Made by a program: the position numbers and the translations under genes
Part shown: one piece after another, positions 36,601-47,000 of the stretch
Position numbering within the stretch: the first letter of the stretch is position 1
Layout of the letters: each line of letters begins with the position of its first letter
DNA from: Pyxidicoccus fallax
Lineage (GTDB): Bacteria; Myxococcota; Myxococcia; Myxococcales; Myxococcaceae
Direction: 5' to 3'
Assembly (NCBI RefSeq): GCF_012933655.1
Contig: NZ_JABBJJ010000021.1
Coordinates: forward strand, 1-64,000
Length of the DNA stretch: 64,000 nt
The notes under the pieces: generated by a model
What the model saw: the letters and a program-made list of their open reading frames with translations, nothing else
Told to the model about the DNA's origin: nothing
The model's database searches: none

Positions 36601-39600
36601 CGCCGCTACTTCCATCCCGACCCGACCCACGCGGACACGACGTATGGCCGCTGGGGCGGGTTCATCGACGACGTCGACACGTTCGACCCGTTCTTCTTCA
36701 ACATCTCCGTGCGCGAGGCGGAGCAGCTCGACCCCCAGCAGCGCCTCTTCCTGGAGTGCGCCTGGGAGACGCTGGAGCACGCGGGCTACGGCAACCGGAA
36801 GCTCCTGCGCGAGGCGAACGTCGGCCTCTTCGTCGGCGCGATGTGGAACGAGTACACCCTCATCACCGCCGAGCAGGGCTCATTCCGGGGGCGCTACGCG
36901 GGGCCCGGCTCGCTCTACTGGCAGATCGCGAACCGCGTCTCCTACTTCCTCGACCTCACCGGCCCCAGCATCGCCCTCGACACGGCGTGCTCGTCGTCGC
37001 TGACCGCCGTGCACCTCGCCTGCCAGAGCATCCTCGACGGGGAGTGCTCCATGGCGCTCGCGGGCGGCGTGAATCTCTCGCTCCATCCGGAGAAGTACAT
37101 CTACCTCGGCCAGCTCCGCTTCCTCTCCACCGATGGACGGTGCCGCAGCTTCGGCGAGGGCGGAACCGGCTATGTGCCGGGTGAGGGCGTGGGCGCCGTG
37201 CTGCTCAAGCCGCTGGAGAAGGCGCTCGCGGATGGAGACACCATCCATGCGGTGATTCGTGGGACGTCCGTCAACCACGGCGGGCGCGCCTCCGGCTTCA
37301 CCGTTCCCAACCCCCGGCAGCAGGGGCGCCTGGTCGAGACGGCGCTCGCGCGCTCGGGCGTCTCCGCCGCGGAGCTTGGCTACATCGAGTGCCACGGGAC
37401 GGGGACGTCGCTGGGCGACCCCATCGAAATCCAGGGGCTGAGTCAGGCGTTCGCGCAGGCTGGCGCGGCGAACCGGAAGCAGGTCTGCGCGATTGGCTCG
37501 GCGAAGTCCTCCATCGGTCACCTGGAGGCCGCGGCGGGAGTCGCGGGGCTCATCAAGGCGGTCCTCTGCCTGCGGCGCGGGAAGATTCCTCCGAACCTCC
37601 ACAGCGGCGTCAAGAACCCCAACATCGACTTCACGTCGAGCCCGTTCTTCGTCGCCGAGGAGGTGCTCGACTTCCCGATGCGGGAGGGGTCGCGCTTCGC
37701 CGGGCTCAGCTCGTTCGGCGCCGGCGGGTCCAACGCCCATGCCGTCCTGCAGTGGTCCGCGGACTGGGAGCTGACGACGGTGGACGACGCGCGGCCCGAG
37801 CTGTTCACCCTCTCCGCCGCCAGCGAGCCCCAGCTCGTGGAGGCGGCCCGCAGGCTGCACCAGGCGCTCACGGCGGAGCACACGGCGCGGTATGCGCCAC
37901 GCGATATCGCCGCGACGCTCGCCATCGGGCGTACCGAGCTGGCCGAGCGCCTCGCCATCATCGCCAGCTCGCGAGCGGAGCTGGTGGGGGCGCTGGAGTC
38001 GTTCCTCACCGCGCCCTCGCGCGCGGCGGCGGTTGTCAGGGGGAGCACGAAGGAGCGGGGCGACACGCCGCCGGACCGCGACGCCATCGCCGGCCTCGTC
38101 GCGAGCCGCGACCTCGGCAGGCTCGCGGCGCTGTGGGTGCGCGGTGCCCCGGTGGACCTGGGCGCGCTGTACGCCGGCCGTTCCTGGCGCCGCGTCGCGC
38201 TGCCCACGTACCCCTTCGAGCGCCGCCGCTGCTGGATTCCCCCGGCGCCGGGCACGGCTCCCACGGCGACGGGGGCGGCGGTGCTGCACCCGCTCGTGCA
38301 CACGAACACCTCCACGCTGCGGCAGCAGCGCTTCATGACGGCGCTGAACGGCGAGGAGTTCTTCCTCGCGCACCATGTCGTCGGGGGACGGAAGCTCCTG
38401 CCGGCGGTGGCCTCCATCGAAGCGGCGCGGGCGGCGGTGGAGCTGTCGGGCGAGCAGGCGGTCCGCCTGCGGGACTTCGTCTGGATGCGGCCCATCGTCG
38501 CGGGTGACGACGGATGCCGTTTCCAGGTCCACCTGCATCCGGCGGAGAGCGACCTGGAGTTCTCGCTCACCGAGGCGGGTGGGGACGGCGACGTCGTCTA
38601 CGCACGGGGCCGCATCCTGCGCGAGGCGTCGCCGGTGGCTCCGGTGGCGCCCGTCGACCTCGCGGCATTGAAGGCGCGCGCGACGGAGCACGTCGGGCGC
38701 GGCGCCCTCTATGCCCGGTTCCAGGCGCATGGCTTCGACTATGGCCCCGCGTTCCAGTCCATCGTCGAGGTGTACCGGGCCGGCTCCGAGTCATTGGCCC
38801 GTCTGGAGCTTCCCGCCGTGGCGACTGCTCCGGCGCTCCAGCTCCATCCCTCGCTCCTCGACGGGGCACTCCAGACGGCGCTCGTGCTCATGGATGAGGG
38901 TGGGGATACGCGCCAGCCCCCCCTGCCCTTCGCGTTGGGCGCGGTGGAGGTCCACGGAACGCCGGACGGGGCCTGCTGGGCGTGGGTGCGCAGGAATGAT
39001 GCTCACCGGCTCGATGTGACGCTCGTGGATGACGCCGGGCGGGTGCTGGTCGCGATGCGAGACCTCGTGCTGCGGCGACCGGGAGAGACGGCCCGCCCCG
39101 CGACGCCGCGGCCGGAGGTGGCGCCTCCGCTCGCGGCGGCACTGGCGGCCTCGGCCTCGGGACCCACGGAGGGCCTGCGCGCTCATGTCGAGCAGCAGCT
39201 CCTCTCCGTCTACGCGGAGCTCCTGAAGGTCGCCGTGGCGGAGCTGGACCCCGAGGTGCCGGTGAGCAACTACGGGGTCGAGTCGGTGATGATGATGACC
39301 GTCCTCAGCCGCGTGGAGGCGCTGTTCGGCCGCGCGGTCGAGCCCAACGCCATCGTCGAGCATCCGGCGATTCGGGACTTCGCCACGTACCTCATCGAGG
39401 AAGGGGTGGCGACGGCGGAGGCGGTGCGAGGTGGGAGCGCCAGCGGTGGAGCTGCCTCGGCGGTCGGGGCTCCGGAATCTCCGGCGAACTTCCGCGAGGC
39501 CTCCGAGGTGCCGCCCTCCTCCACCCGCGGGGCTTCCACGCCAGCCGCGGCGAGCCGCACCCGATCGCCTCGCGTCGCGGTGGTCGCGATGTCGGGACGC

Positions 39601-41025
39601 CAGCCGCGGTCCGCGAACCTGGAGGAGTTCTGGCGCAACCTCACCGCCGCGCGCCGCCTCACCGGCGAGGTGCCCGCCGACCGCCTCCAGGACTTCCGCA
39701 CGGCGGGGGGCCTCCCGGACGACCTGCGCCATATCCGCTTCGGTGGGTTCGTGGACGGCATCGACCTCTTCGATGCCTCCGCGTTCGGTGTCTCCGACGC
39801 CGACGCGCTCCTCATGGACCCGCAGCAGCGCTTCCTCCTGGAGCTGAGCCGCGAGCTGTTCGACGCGGCGGGGTACCGGCAGGACGAGCTGCTCGGGCGC
39901 CGCGTGGCCGTCTTCATCGGCGGCGCGGAGAGCGCGTACCTCCGGCGCCACCGGGCGAGCGTCCCCGACGCGTCCGCTGGCCGGATGGTCGTGAGCACCA
40001 TCCAGAACATGCTCGCCGCGCGGCTCTCGGACCACTACGGGTTCACCGGCTGGTCCCAGACGGTCGACACGGCATGCTCCTCGTCGCTCGTGGCCATCCA
40101 CCAGGCCTGCCGCACCATCCTCGCCGGCGAGGCGGAGATGGCGCTCGCTGGCGGCATCGAGATCATCCTCGACCCGTTCTACTTCACGGGCTTCGCGCGC
40201 GCGGGCGTGCTCACCGACAGCCCCAACTCGTACGTCTTCGACGAGCGGGCGAACGGCTTCGTCCTCGGCGAGGGCGCGGGGCTCGTCCTCCTCAAGTCCT
40301 ACGAGGCGGCGCTGCGCGACGGAGACCCCATCCTCGCCCTCGTCGCCGGGTCGGCGGTGAACAACGACGGGCGCACGATGGGGCTCACCACCCCGAACCA
40401 GGAGCGCCAGACCGAGCTCATCACCGAGGCGCTCCAGGTGAGCGGCCTCGCGCCCACGGACATCACGTACCTCGAGGCCCACGGCACGGGGACGCTGCTC
40501 GGCGACCCCATCGAGGTCCGCGCGGCGACCAAGGCCTTCGGCCGGGGCGCGGAGCGCTGGTGCGCGCTCGGGAGCGTCAAGTCGAACGTCGGCCACTCGC
40601 TGCACGCGGCCGGGGTGACGGCCTTCCTCAAGACCGCCCTCGCGGTGGAGCGCGGCGTGATTCCCGCCACCCTCAACTGCGACCACCCGCATCCGCGCTT
40701 CCGGTTCGAGGAGTCTCCCTTCCGTCCGAACACGACGACGTCCCCCTGGGCACCGCCGGGAGGAATCCGGCGGGCGGGCATCAGCTCCTTCGGCTTCGGT
40801 GGCACCAACTGCCACGTGGTGCTGGAGCAGTTCGTCCGGAACGGGACGCCCCAGACCCGCGGCCCCCTGCCCCCGACGCGCTTCCGGCGCCGGGCCTACT
40901 GGCTCGGACGTGCGCCGACCGACGAGCGCATGTCACGGCACGAGCTGCTCCTCCGGCTGAGCCGGGGGGAACTCTCTCCCGAGCAGGCGCTCGAACTCGG
41001 ACGACAGGCGCGGCACCTCGACTGA
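30601..41025 (+). CDS. trans-AT polyketide synthase, protein 1: KS-AT(dead)-DH-KR-ACP-KS-DH-ACP-KS
   Basis: Domains by residue: KS1 17-441 (Cys187, His322, His362); truncated AT remnant about 540-690 lacking the catalytic Ser and His; unassigned helical stretch about 690-820; DH1 977-1217 (His990 in HxxxGxxxxP, Asp1135); KR1 about 1350-1805 (GGAGGIGR, Tyr1726); ACP1 1840-1917 (Ser1878); KS2 1958-2385 (Cys2130); DH2 2561-2826 (His2592, YGPAF, Asp2754); ACP2 2858-2935 (Ser2895); KS3 2990-3414 (Cys3159). A short charged tail with RGELSPEQAL follows. KR1 has Asp in the LDD position, suggesting B-type. The protein ends in a KS, so module 3 continues in the next protein. ATG 30601 is preferred over ATG 30583 because AGAGG sits 6 bases upstream. 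The linker after DH1 contains a duplicated 38-bp block. The next gene starts 12 bp on. Confidence 0.95.
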   Translation: MSSLGPVCSAGTGHRGRDAAVIGMACRFPEADDPAAFWRNLAAGINSVTEVPPDRWDVGRWYSPDISAPNRSTSRWGAFLRGFDRFDNGFFNISPREARNMDPQQRLLLEETWHCIEDAGVSVETLARARTSVYVGAMAMDHYASVHAPGAETESHACAGAYACMMANRVSYHLGVSGESVTLDTACSSSLVALHQARRALLLGEADYCLVAGVSLDFSPWKYVSFGKSRMLSPTGQCRTFDKDADGYVPGEGVGVILLQRLEDAERDGGVIHGVIRGSAVNHVGRATSLTAPRVGAQRDVILAACRDADVDPATLTYVEAHGTGTSLGDPVEIAALTEAFRTSTDQRGFCAIGSVKTNIGHLEAAAGIAGLIKTLLMMRHERIPPTLNLRTLNPLIDFERSPFVPAREARPWVRPAGVPLRAGVSSFGFGGVNSHVVVEEYRGGCDGTAPVAGGGAPLAFVLSARTEPGLRALKARWVERVRSPDFDGAALREACLALQETGRSFKRRFGAVVRTPAELEAALTREEAPTPALPVGLPALFFGDFPENGPAAARELDAHDPLFAAAFERLAAPLVERTGHGSAAALLAAEAGLPRELRPALALCVQCALAESLERGGLAFGVRGGNTAATLVTSGALSFDDALRALLPGGDGARVRLRRPRVPCVHPVTGEVLEPWEADVALLGGLISGFQVDGDGVRRAAAEARLLFGTQHTFSRHLEEWRQPLAAVGRTLESLLDGTPPGEERLTALILAVSRLRLERKWSLGAPRLPGDARLEELALLVADELLLPDEVVRWMCAPDEEAAAAIAGALAGRLNRGSKSGACSGARGPGAALSGPEGELAASELLGMALGREGLLPGGTGPVLCLGRPHASLDGSALVVALEGEEGEAAKLGVLVSLWRGGLEIAWSRYAEGRPHRRFRLPGYVFDGTPFPPPRVDPPVPGPSTSSDAARVTEMNTANVESTASSSSVALGIAGGTWRATDPIIRDHRITGCLLTPGAALMRAALLAARRQLPGVNTLHEVSLHTPALVEEALAYTVDTGTPGRFIVRAGDTALCSGGFSANESTEAIGPRAADLRTALAEPSDLYARLAGLGYGYGESLRVIRGLGRTEGRLVARLVGAPSAGDVDAALLDGILQCVVAHALFEGRLQGGSLLIPFFIRRLRFLGPLAGTVTVELADTAVSERAGALHADVVARSAEGAPLVVLEGAVFRRVPVGFLQERASREGALPHETVQDGALMAADLRASESVITDASSWRAADSRAASTTHGGTPMANRHAADLRASESVITDGVRPGAPSSRGGDSRAEETTPVLIDSASPVASSSRGAGSRAPDAAPILIDGAGLYAPRWLATEQPTPSAVRVASLLVLPHGTEDEALRRVLAADGPVLVARAAPEGRPGEILFDPEDPAGWTHVLRRATEELGSVDGPLCIYVLLAADGAPSSTAQALWRHQTHGPRALFLLAKAAGASRFKSVRLAVAVRDAFSVIPGDLASGYASAGVAGAARTVALEFKKLRPVVVDVERQGSDDVALLTTLRAECLAGSEQVVAYRSGRRFVPRVARARRGRAGTPYRDGGVYVIVGGAGGIGRKTAAHIAARGQNVRLALVGRSPLSPDIEQVLRELEGTGARARYFSTDVTERDALAATLARVKEAFGSIHGVIHSGGVLADRLIFSKEPDSFDRVLRPKVLGAWLLDELTAAEPLDFFSVYSSVVSELGNVGQVDYAAANAFLDAFMDFRRARGRPGRSLSVNWTLWAEGGMGRDTRAIEQLAARGITLLDDGPAFAALDAALTGPEERIIVLGPGEGHPFGERLVTADFTPVAPIARGEARPPEPAAKPEDPAAIETWLTGLVAARIGANPATVDREESFFALGVESVMVKDLMRELDARYDGLSPTVLFERPNLRELAAHLASRPRRAGAQEASAPVNSAPVTTGRAEPRAEAPSPPTRASAPLPERAIAIIGMSGRFPKAPDVETYWRNLLAGLDCITEIPAERWDYRRYFHPDPTHADTTYGRWGGFIDDVDTFDPFFFNISVREAEQLDPQQRLFLECAWETLEHAGYGNRKLLREANVGLFVGAMWNEYTLITAEQGSFRGRYAGPGSLYWQIANRVSYFLDLTGPSIALDTACSSSLTAVHLACQSILDGECSMALAGGVNLSLHPEKYIYLGQLRFLSTDGRCRSFGEGGTGYVPGEGVGAVLLKPLEKALADGDTIHAVIRGTSVNHGGRASGFTVPNPRQQGRLVETALARSGVSAAELGYIECHGTGTSLGDPIEIQGLSQAFAQAGAANRKQVCAIGSAKSSIGHLEAAAGVAGLIKAVLCLRRGKIPPNLHSGVKNPNIDFTSSPFFVAEEVLDFPMREGSRFAGLSSFGAGGSNAHAVLQWSADWELTTVDDARPELFTLSAASEPQLVEAARRLHQALTAEHTARYAPRDIAATLAIGRTELAERLAIIASSRAELVGALESFLTAPSRAAAVVRGSTKERGDTPPDRDAIAGLVASRDLGRLAALWVRGAPVDLGALYAGRSWRRVALPTYPFERRRCWIPPAPGTAPTATGAAVLHPLVHTNTSTLRQQRFMTALNGEEFFLAHHVVGGRKLLPAVASIEAARAAVELSGEQAVRLRDFVWMRPIVAGDDGCRFQVHLHPAESDLEFSLTEAGGDGDVVYARGRILREASPVAPVAPVDLAALKARATEHVGRGALYARFQAHGFDYGPAFQSIVEVYRAGSESLARLELPAVATAPALQLHPSLLDGALQTALVLMDEGGDTRQPPLPFALGAVEVHGTPDGACWAWVRRNDAHRLDVTLVDDAGRVLVAMRDLVLRRPGETARPATPRPEVAPPLAAALAASASGPTEGLRAHVEQQLLSVYAELLKVAVAELDPEVPVSNYGVESVMMMTVLSRVEALFGRAVEPNAIVEHPAIRDFATYLIEEGVATAEAVRGGSASGGAASAVGAPESPANFREASEVPPSSTRGASTPAAASRTRSPRVAVVAMSGRQPRSANLEEFWRNLTAARRLTGEVPADRLQDFRTAGGLPDDLRHIRFGGFVDGIDLFDASAFGVSDADALLMDPQQRFLLELSRELFDAAGYRQDELLGRRVAVFIGGAESAYLRRHRASVPDASAGRMVVSTIQNMLAARLSDHYGFTGWSQTVDTACSSSLVAIHQACRTILAGEAEMALAGGIEIILDPFYFTGFARAGVLTDSPNSYVFDERANGFVLGEGAGLVLLKSYEAALRDGDPILALVAGSAVNNDGRTMGLTTPNQERQTELITEALQVSGLAPTDITYLEAHGTGTLLGDPIEVRAATKAFGRGAERWCALGSVKSNVGHSLHAAGVTAFLKTALAVERGVIPATLNCDHPHPRFRFEESPFRPNTTTSPWAPPGGIRRAGISSFGFGGTNCHVVLEQFVRNGTPQTRGPLPPTRFRRRAYWLGRAPTDERMSRHELLLRLSRGELSPEQALELGRQARHLD
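34327..34478 (+). repeat. 38-bp perfect direct repeat in PKS 1 linker
   Basis: Positions 34327-34364 and 34441-34478 are identical; the offset is 114 bp (38 codons, in frame), so both encode ADLRASESVITD. They sit in the low-complexity linker between DH1 and KR1. Looser copies of an SSRG..SRA unit follow, implying slippage or duplication in the linker. Confidence 0.9.
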
Positions 41026-41037
41026 CAGGACACACCC

Positions 41038-44000
41038 ATGAGTCTGACCGAACGGGACATCTACGAGCGCGTCGCACGGGGAGAAGTCTCCGTCGAGGAG
41101 GCCATGAGGCTCCTCGCCGGCCTCGATGCGGGCACCGGGCGCACGGAGGAACTCGGGGACGCACCCCGCGCCTCCGCTGACACCGCGGCCGGTGGGGACT
41201 TCGAGGCGCGGGTCCTCCGCTTCCTGGAGGAGCGGCTCCGGCGCGTCCTCCAGCTCACCGGGGAGCTTCCGGTGGACCGGGGCTTCATGAACCTGGGGGC
41301 CAGCTCGGCGTCGCTCCTCGGCGCGACCCGGGAACTCGAGCGCGAGCTGGGCGTGGAGCTGTTTCCCACCATCTTCTTCGAGCACGGCAACCTCGCGGCC
41401 CTCGCGGCGTACTTCACCGAGCACCACGCCGACAGGATGCGCGAGCTCGTCGACACGCGACCCGCCGCCCCCTCCGTGCCACGGGAGCAGGTGCCCGCCG
41501 CTCCCCGGCTCCCAGCACCGGTGCTCGCGCCCTCCTCTGCCCCGGCCCGTGAGCGAGGCGGACGTTCCCCCGGTCCGGTCGACATCGCCATCGTCGGCGT
41601 GAGTGGCCGCTATCCCGGAGCGCGCAACGTCCGGGAGTTCTGGCGGGTCCTCGCGGAGGGGCGCGACTGCATCACCGAGATTCCGAAGGACCGCTGGGAC
41701 CACTCCCGCTACTTCGCCCCGGACCGCGAGAAGCCGTACGGCACCTACAGCAAGTGGGGAGGCTTCCTCGACGATGTCGACAAGTTCGACGCGCTCTTCT
41801 TCAACATCTCCCCGAGAGAGGCCGAGCTCCTCGACCCTCAGGAACGGCTCTTCCTGGAGACCGCCTGGGGCGCGCTGGAGGACGCCGGTTACACCCGGGT
41901 TGGCATGCGCCGCGGCGGCATCCGCTCCGAAGAGGTCGGCGTCTTCGTGGGGGTGATGTGGAGCAACTACCAGCTCTACGGCGCCGAGGATGCACGTCTC
42001 GGGCGCGGCCCCCTGCCCGTCTCCGCGCACTGGTCCATCGCGAACCGCGTCTCGTACTTCTTCGACCTCCAGGGGCCGAGCATGGCGGTGGACACCGCGT
42101 GCTCGTCGTCGCTGACCGCGCTCCACCTGGCCTGCGAGAGCCTGCGCACCGGTGACTGCCGGCTCGCCATCGCGGGAGGGGTGAACCTGTCCACCCACCC
42201 GTACAAGTACCTGGCTCTCAGCCAGGGCCGCTTCGTTTCGAGCGATGGCCGGTGCCGCAGCTTCGGCGCGGGTGGTGACGGCTACGTCCCCGGTGAAGGC
42301 GTGGGCGCCGTGGTGCTGCGCACGCTGGAGGACGCGGAGCGCGACGGTGACCACATCTACGCGGTCATCAAGGGGACCGCCATCAACCATGGTGGCCACG
42401 CGAACGGCTTCACCGTACCGAACCCGAACGCCCAGGCCGCGCTGATCCGCCGCGCGCTGGAGCGCTCGGGCGTGGAGCCCTCCACCATCAGCTACATCGA
42501 GGCCCACGGGACGGGGACGGCACTGGGGGACCCCATCGAGATCGCCGGGCTGTCACAGGCCTTTCGCGAGCACCTGGCCGGCCGGGACGTCTTCCCCATT
42601 GGCTCGGTGAAGTCGAACATCGGGCACCTGGAGTCCGCGGCGGGCATCGCCGGGCTGACGAAGGTGCTGCTGCAGCTGGAGCACCGGACGCTCGTCCCCT
42701 CCCTGCACAGCACGCCGGCCAATCCCCACATCGACTTCGCGAGCACGCCGTTCCAGGTCGTGCGTGAAGCCCAGGAGTGGCGTCGTCCCGCTCGTTCAGA
42801 CGGCGGAGAGGTGCCACGGCGCGCCGCCGTGAGCTCCTTCGGTGCCGGCGGTTCGAACGGGCACGTCATCGTCGAGGAGTACCTGGGGACACGGCGGAGC
42901 GTGAATGCCGAGTCCGGGCGGCGTGAGCTGGTCCTCCTCTCCGCGAAGGACCGCGAGCGCCTGCGTGAGCACGCGGCCCAGCACCTGGCGCTGCTGTCGG
43001 AAGCCCCTCCGCCGCTCGTGGACCTCGCCTACACGCTGCGGGTCGCCCGGGAGGCGATGCCGGAGCGGCTCGCGCTGCTCGTGCGGGACCATGACGAGCT
43101 GCGCGCGAAGCTGGCCGCCTTCGTCGAGCGCGGTGAGCTCGCGGAGGGCGTGTACGCGGGAACGGAGACGGGCGCCCAGGCGCGCCTGCGCGGAGCCGAC
43201 GCGGAGGACCAGGCGTACGTCCGCATGCTCTTCGACGCCGGAAAGCTGGAGCGGCTCGCGTCCTTCTGGACGTCCGGCTCCGAGATTGACTGGAGCCAGC
43301 TCCGCGCCAGCGGCGGGCAGAGGGTGCCCCTGCCGACCTACCCCTTCGCACGTGAGCGTCACTGGCTCGAGGAGGTCCCGGGCGGTGCGGCGCGGGTGAC
43401 GCCCGAGCCACGGACCGACACGGAGGCTTCGGCTGTCCGCCCGAGCTGCCTCGTGCGGGAGTGGCATGTCTCGCCGCTGTCCGGTGCGCCGGTGCCCCTC
43501 TCCAATCGGCGGCTCGTCATCCTCCATGATGCTTCCGCACCCGAGTCGCTCCGCCAGGCGCTCGCGACGCTCGTCCCCGAGCCGCTGCGTGTCATCGAGG
43601 TCGGTCGCGTCTCGCGCGCCGCGGCTTCGGGGCGTCCCTCGCTGGACCGGGATGACCTGGACGCGGGGCTCGCGCTCGCCCGCGAGGTGCTCACCCGCGC
43701 CCGGGATGTCGAAGGGGTGCTGGACCTCTGCGACCTCACCCGGGCCGACGATGGCGGTCGCGTCGAGTACGGGCGCATCGGCTTCTACCAGGGCGCGCTG
43801 GCGGAGCGTGGCGCCGCTCCGTTCCTCCTGCTGCACGTCACGGCGGGGCTCCTCTCTGGAGAGACGCTCGCCGGGGCACCGCTCCATGGACTCGTGACGG
43901 CCATCGCGGGCGAGTACCGCGGCGTCACCGCGCGCAGCATCGACGTGGAGCACGGCGACCTCGACCCCGAGCACCTGTTCGCGCTGCTCGCGGCGGAGGC

Positions 44001-47000
44001 GGCTCGGGGCGCGGCCACTTCCTCGGACCCGCTGGCGGACGAGCGCCAGGTCCGATACCGGAACGGGCAGCGGGAGGTGCCCACGCTCCGGGAGGTGCCG
44101 CTGTCGCCGGGGCTCTCCGTCACTTCCGACCGTGCGTATGTCGTCTCGGGCGGGACTCGCGGGCTGGGCGCGGCGTTCGCGCGCCTGCTCGTCGAGAGGG
44201 GCGCACGGCGGCTGGCGCTCCTCGGGGCGCAGGCGCTTCCGCCCCGCTCGGAGTGGGCCCGGGTCGCCGGGGAGGATTCATCCGACGGGCAGAAGGTCCG
44301 CGCCATCCAGGAGCTGGAAGCGCGCGGCGCGACGGTCCTCCTCTACACGGGACGCATCACGGACCGCGCCGCGCTCCGGCGCTTCTTCGGCGAGGTGCGC
44401 GCGAAGCTGGGGCCCGTCGGCGGTGTCCTGCACTGCGCGGGCGCGGTGTCCGACGAGAGTCCGGCCTTCCTCCACAAGACGCGCCGGGGATTCGAGCGCG
44501 TGCTGGAGCCGAAGCTGGAGGGCACCCACGTCCTGGCCGACCTGTTGGAGGACGAGCGCCCCGACTTCTTCGTCCTCTTCTCCTCCGTCTCCGCTGTCAT
44601 CCCCGGTCTCGCGGTGGGACTGTCGGACTACGCGCTCGCGAACGCGTTCCTCGACCGCTTCGCGGAGGTGCAGCACCAGCGGGGGCGGACCTGGTTCCGC
44701 TCGTTCAACTGGCCCTCGTTCCGCGACACGGGCTTCGGTGAGGCGACGACCGACGCCTACCGGAAGGCCGGGCTGGCCACGCTCACCGTCGAGCAGGGAT
44801 TCGCGCTCCTCGACGGGGCCCTGGGCATCGCGGGGGCGCCGGTCGTGCTGCCCTGCATCGGCACGCCCGTGCTCGCTCCCCTGGCTTCCGAGGTAAGCGC
44901 TTCGGTCCCGACGGGACGCTCGACGCGGCCGGAGTTGCTCGCCGCGGCCACGCTGTCGGACTCCGCGATGCACCCGCTTTCCGGTCCATCCGTCCCGGCC
45001 TCGCGGGAGCGCGCGACACCCCCAGCGTCGGTCGCCAGGGCCACCGTCTCTGCCGGGGCCACTCAATCACGCGCGGAGAAAAGAGAGCAGCAGACGGCAG
45101 CATCACGAGGAGATGGTCGCGCGGCGGCGTATGCGGCGCTCGTCCATATCTTCTCGACCGAGCTGAAGCTCGCCCCCGAACGCTTCCGGGGCGACGTCCG
45201 TTTCGAGGAGTACGGCGCGGACTCGGTGCTCATCGCCTCGGCGGTGAAGCGCATCGAGAAGGTCGTCGGCGCGGCGTTCGAGCCTGGGCTCCTGCTGGAG
45301 CACCCGACGCTCGACTCCCTTTCCTCGCTGATCGCGGAGCGCTACCCGGCGAGCTTCGCCGCCGCTCCTCCCATGGCGGGCGCGGAGTCCGCCACCATTG
45401 CCCGTCCGGCCGGCGTACCCCTGGCCTCCGGTATCGGAACGCCCATCCGGGCAACCCCCGCCGAGGCTGCTCATCCGTCTCCAGCCCGAGGACTCCCGAA
45501 CACGCCAGCCCTCACGGATGAACCCGCCGGGTCAGTCCCGGTGGAGGTTCCTCACCCGGCTCGCGTCTCCCCGGCCACCTCCGCCGCTCCTGGCCGCTCC
45601 GTGGCGGCGGAAGCAACGGTTCAATCGATCCCCATCGCCATCGTCGGCATCGCCTGCCGCTTCCCCGGCGCGGAGGACAAGGACCGCTTCTGGGACAACC
45701 TCGCGCGCGGCGAGTGCTCCATCCGGGAAGTCCCCCGTGAGCGCTGGGAGTCGGCCCGGTTCTATTCGCCGGAGCCCGGTCCGGGGCGCACGAACAGCAA
45801 GTGGGGCGGCTTCATCGATGGCATCGACCTGTTCGACCCCGCGTACTTCCGCATCCACGAGTCCCTCGCCCCGCTGTTGGACCCGTTGCAGCGATTGATG
45901 CTGGAGACCTCCCTGCTCGCGACGCTCGACGCCGGCTATTCGCGCGACGAGCTGTCGAACCGCCGGGTTGGCGTCTACGTCGGCACGCGCGTCGGCAACT
46001 ACATGAGCCGTGTCGAGCAGCCGGAGAAGGCCACCATCGTCGGTATCGGCCAGAACTTCATTGGCGCGCGCATCTCCGACTACTTCAACTGGCGCGGCAA
46101 CAACGTGGTCATCGACAGCGCCTGCTCCTCGTCGCTGGTGAGCGTCCACCTGGCCTGTCAGGCGCTCCGTGAGCGGGAGGTCGACGCGGCCCTCGCGGGC
46201 GGTGTGGACATCCTGCTCGACGAGGTCACCTACCTGACGCTGAGCGCCGCGGGCGCGCTCTCGCCGGACGGCCGTTGCCACACCTTCGACGAGCGCGCGA
46301 ATGGCTTCGTCCCCGGCGAGGGCGTGGGCGCGCTGATGCTGAAGCGCCTCGATGACGCACTCCGTGACGGAGACCGTGTCTACGCCGTCATCCGTGGGTC
46401 CGCCGTGAACAACGACGGGCGCACCATGGGCATCACCACGCCGAACATGGAGGCGCAGATCGAGGTCATCGAGGCGGCGCTCGCCAAGAGCGGCCTGTCA
46501 CCGGCCGACCTCTCGTACGTGGAGGCGCACGGCACGGGGACCATGATTGGCGACCCCATCGAGCTCAAGGCGCTGGCCACGGTGTTCCGCCGTGAGACCG
46601 ATGCCCGCGGGTTCTGCGCGGTCGGCAGCGTGAAGACGAACATCGGCCACCTGCTCTCGGCCGCCGGAGTGGCGGGGCTGGTGAAGCTCGCGCTCTCGCT
46701 CGACCGGAAGCTGCTCCCGCCGACGCTGCACTGCGAGCGGCCCAACCCGCGCTTCGCGTTCGACCAGTCGCCCTTCTACGTCAACCGCGAGCTGCGCCCC
46801 TGGGAGCTCGCCAGCGGACAGCGGCGGCGCGCGGGCATCAGCGCGTTCGGCTTCGGCGGTACGAACTGCCACATGATTCTCGAGGAGCACGCGGGCCCGT
46901 ACGAGCCGCGCCGGACGCCGCTCCCCGCCCCCGCCTTCAACAAGCGCAGCTATCTCCTCCCCGCACGCCGATGGAACGACACCGGTGTGCCCATCGCGGC

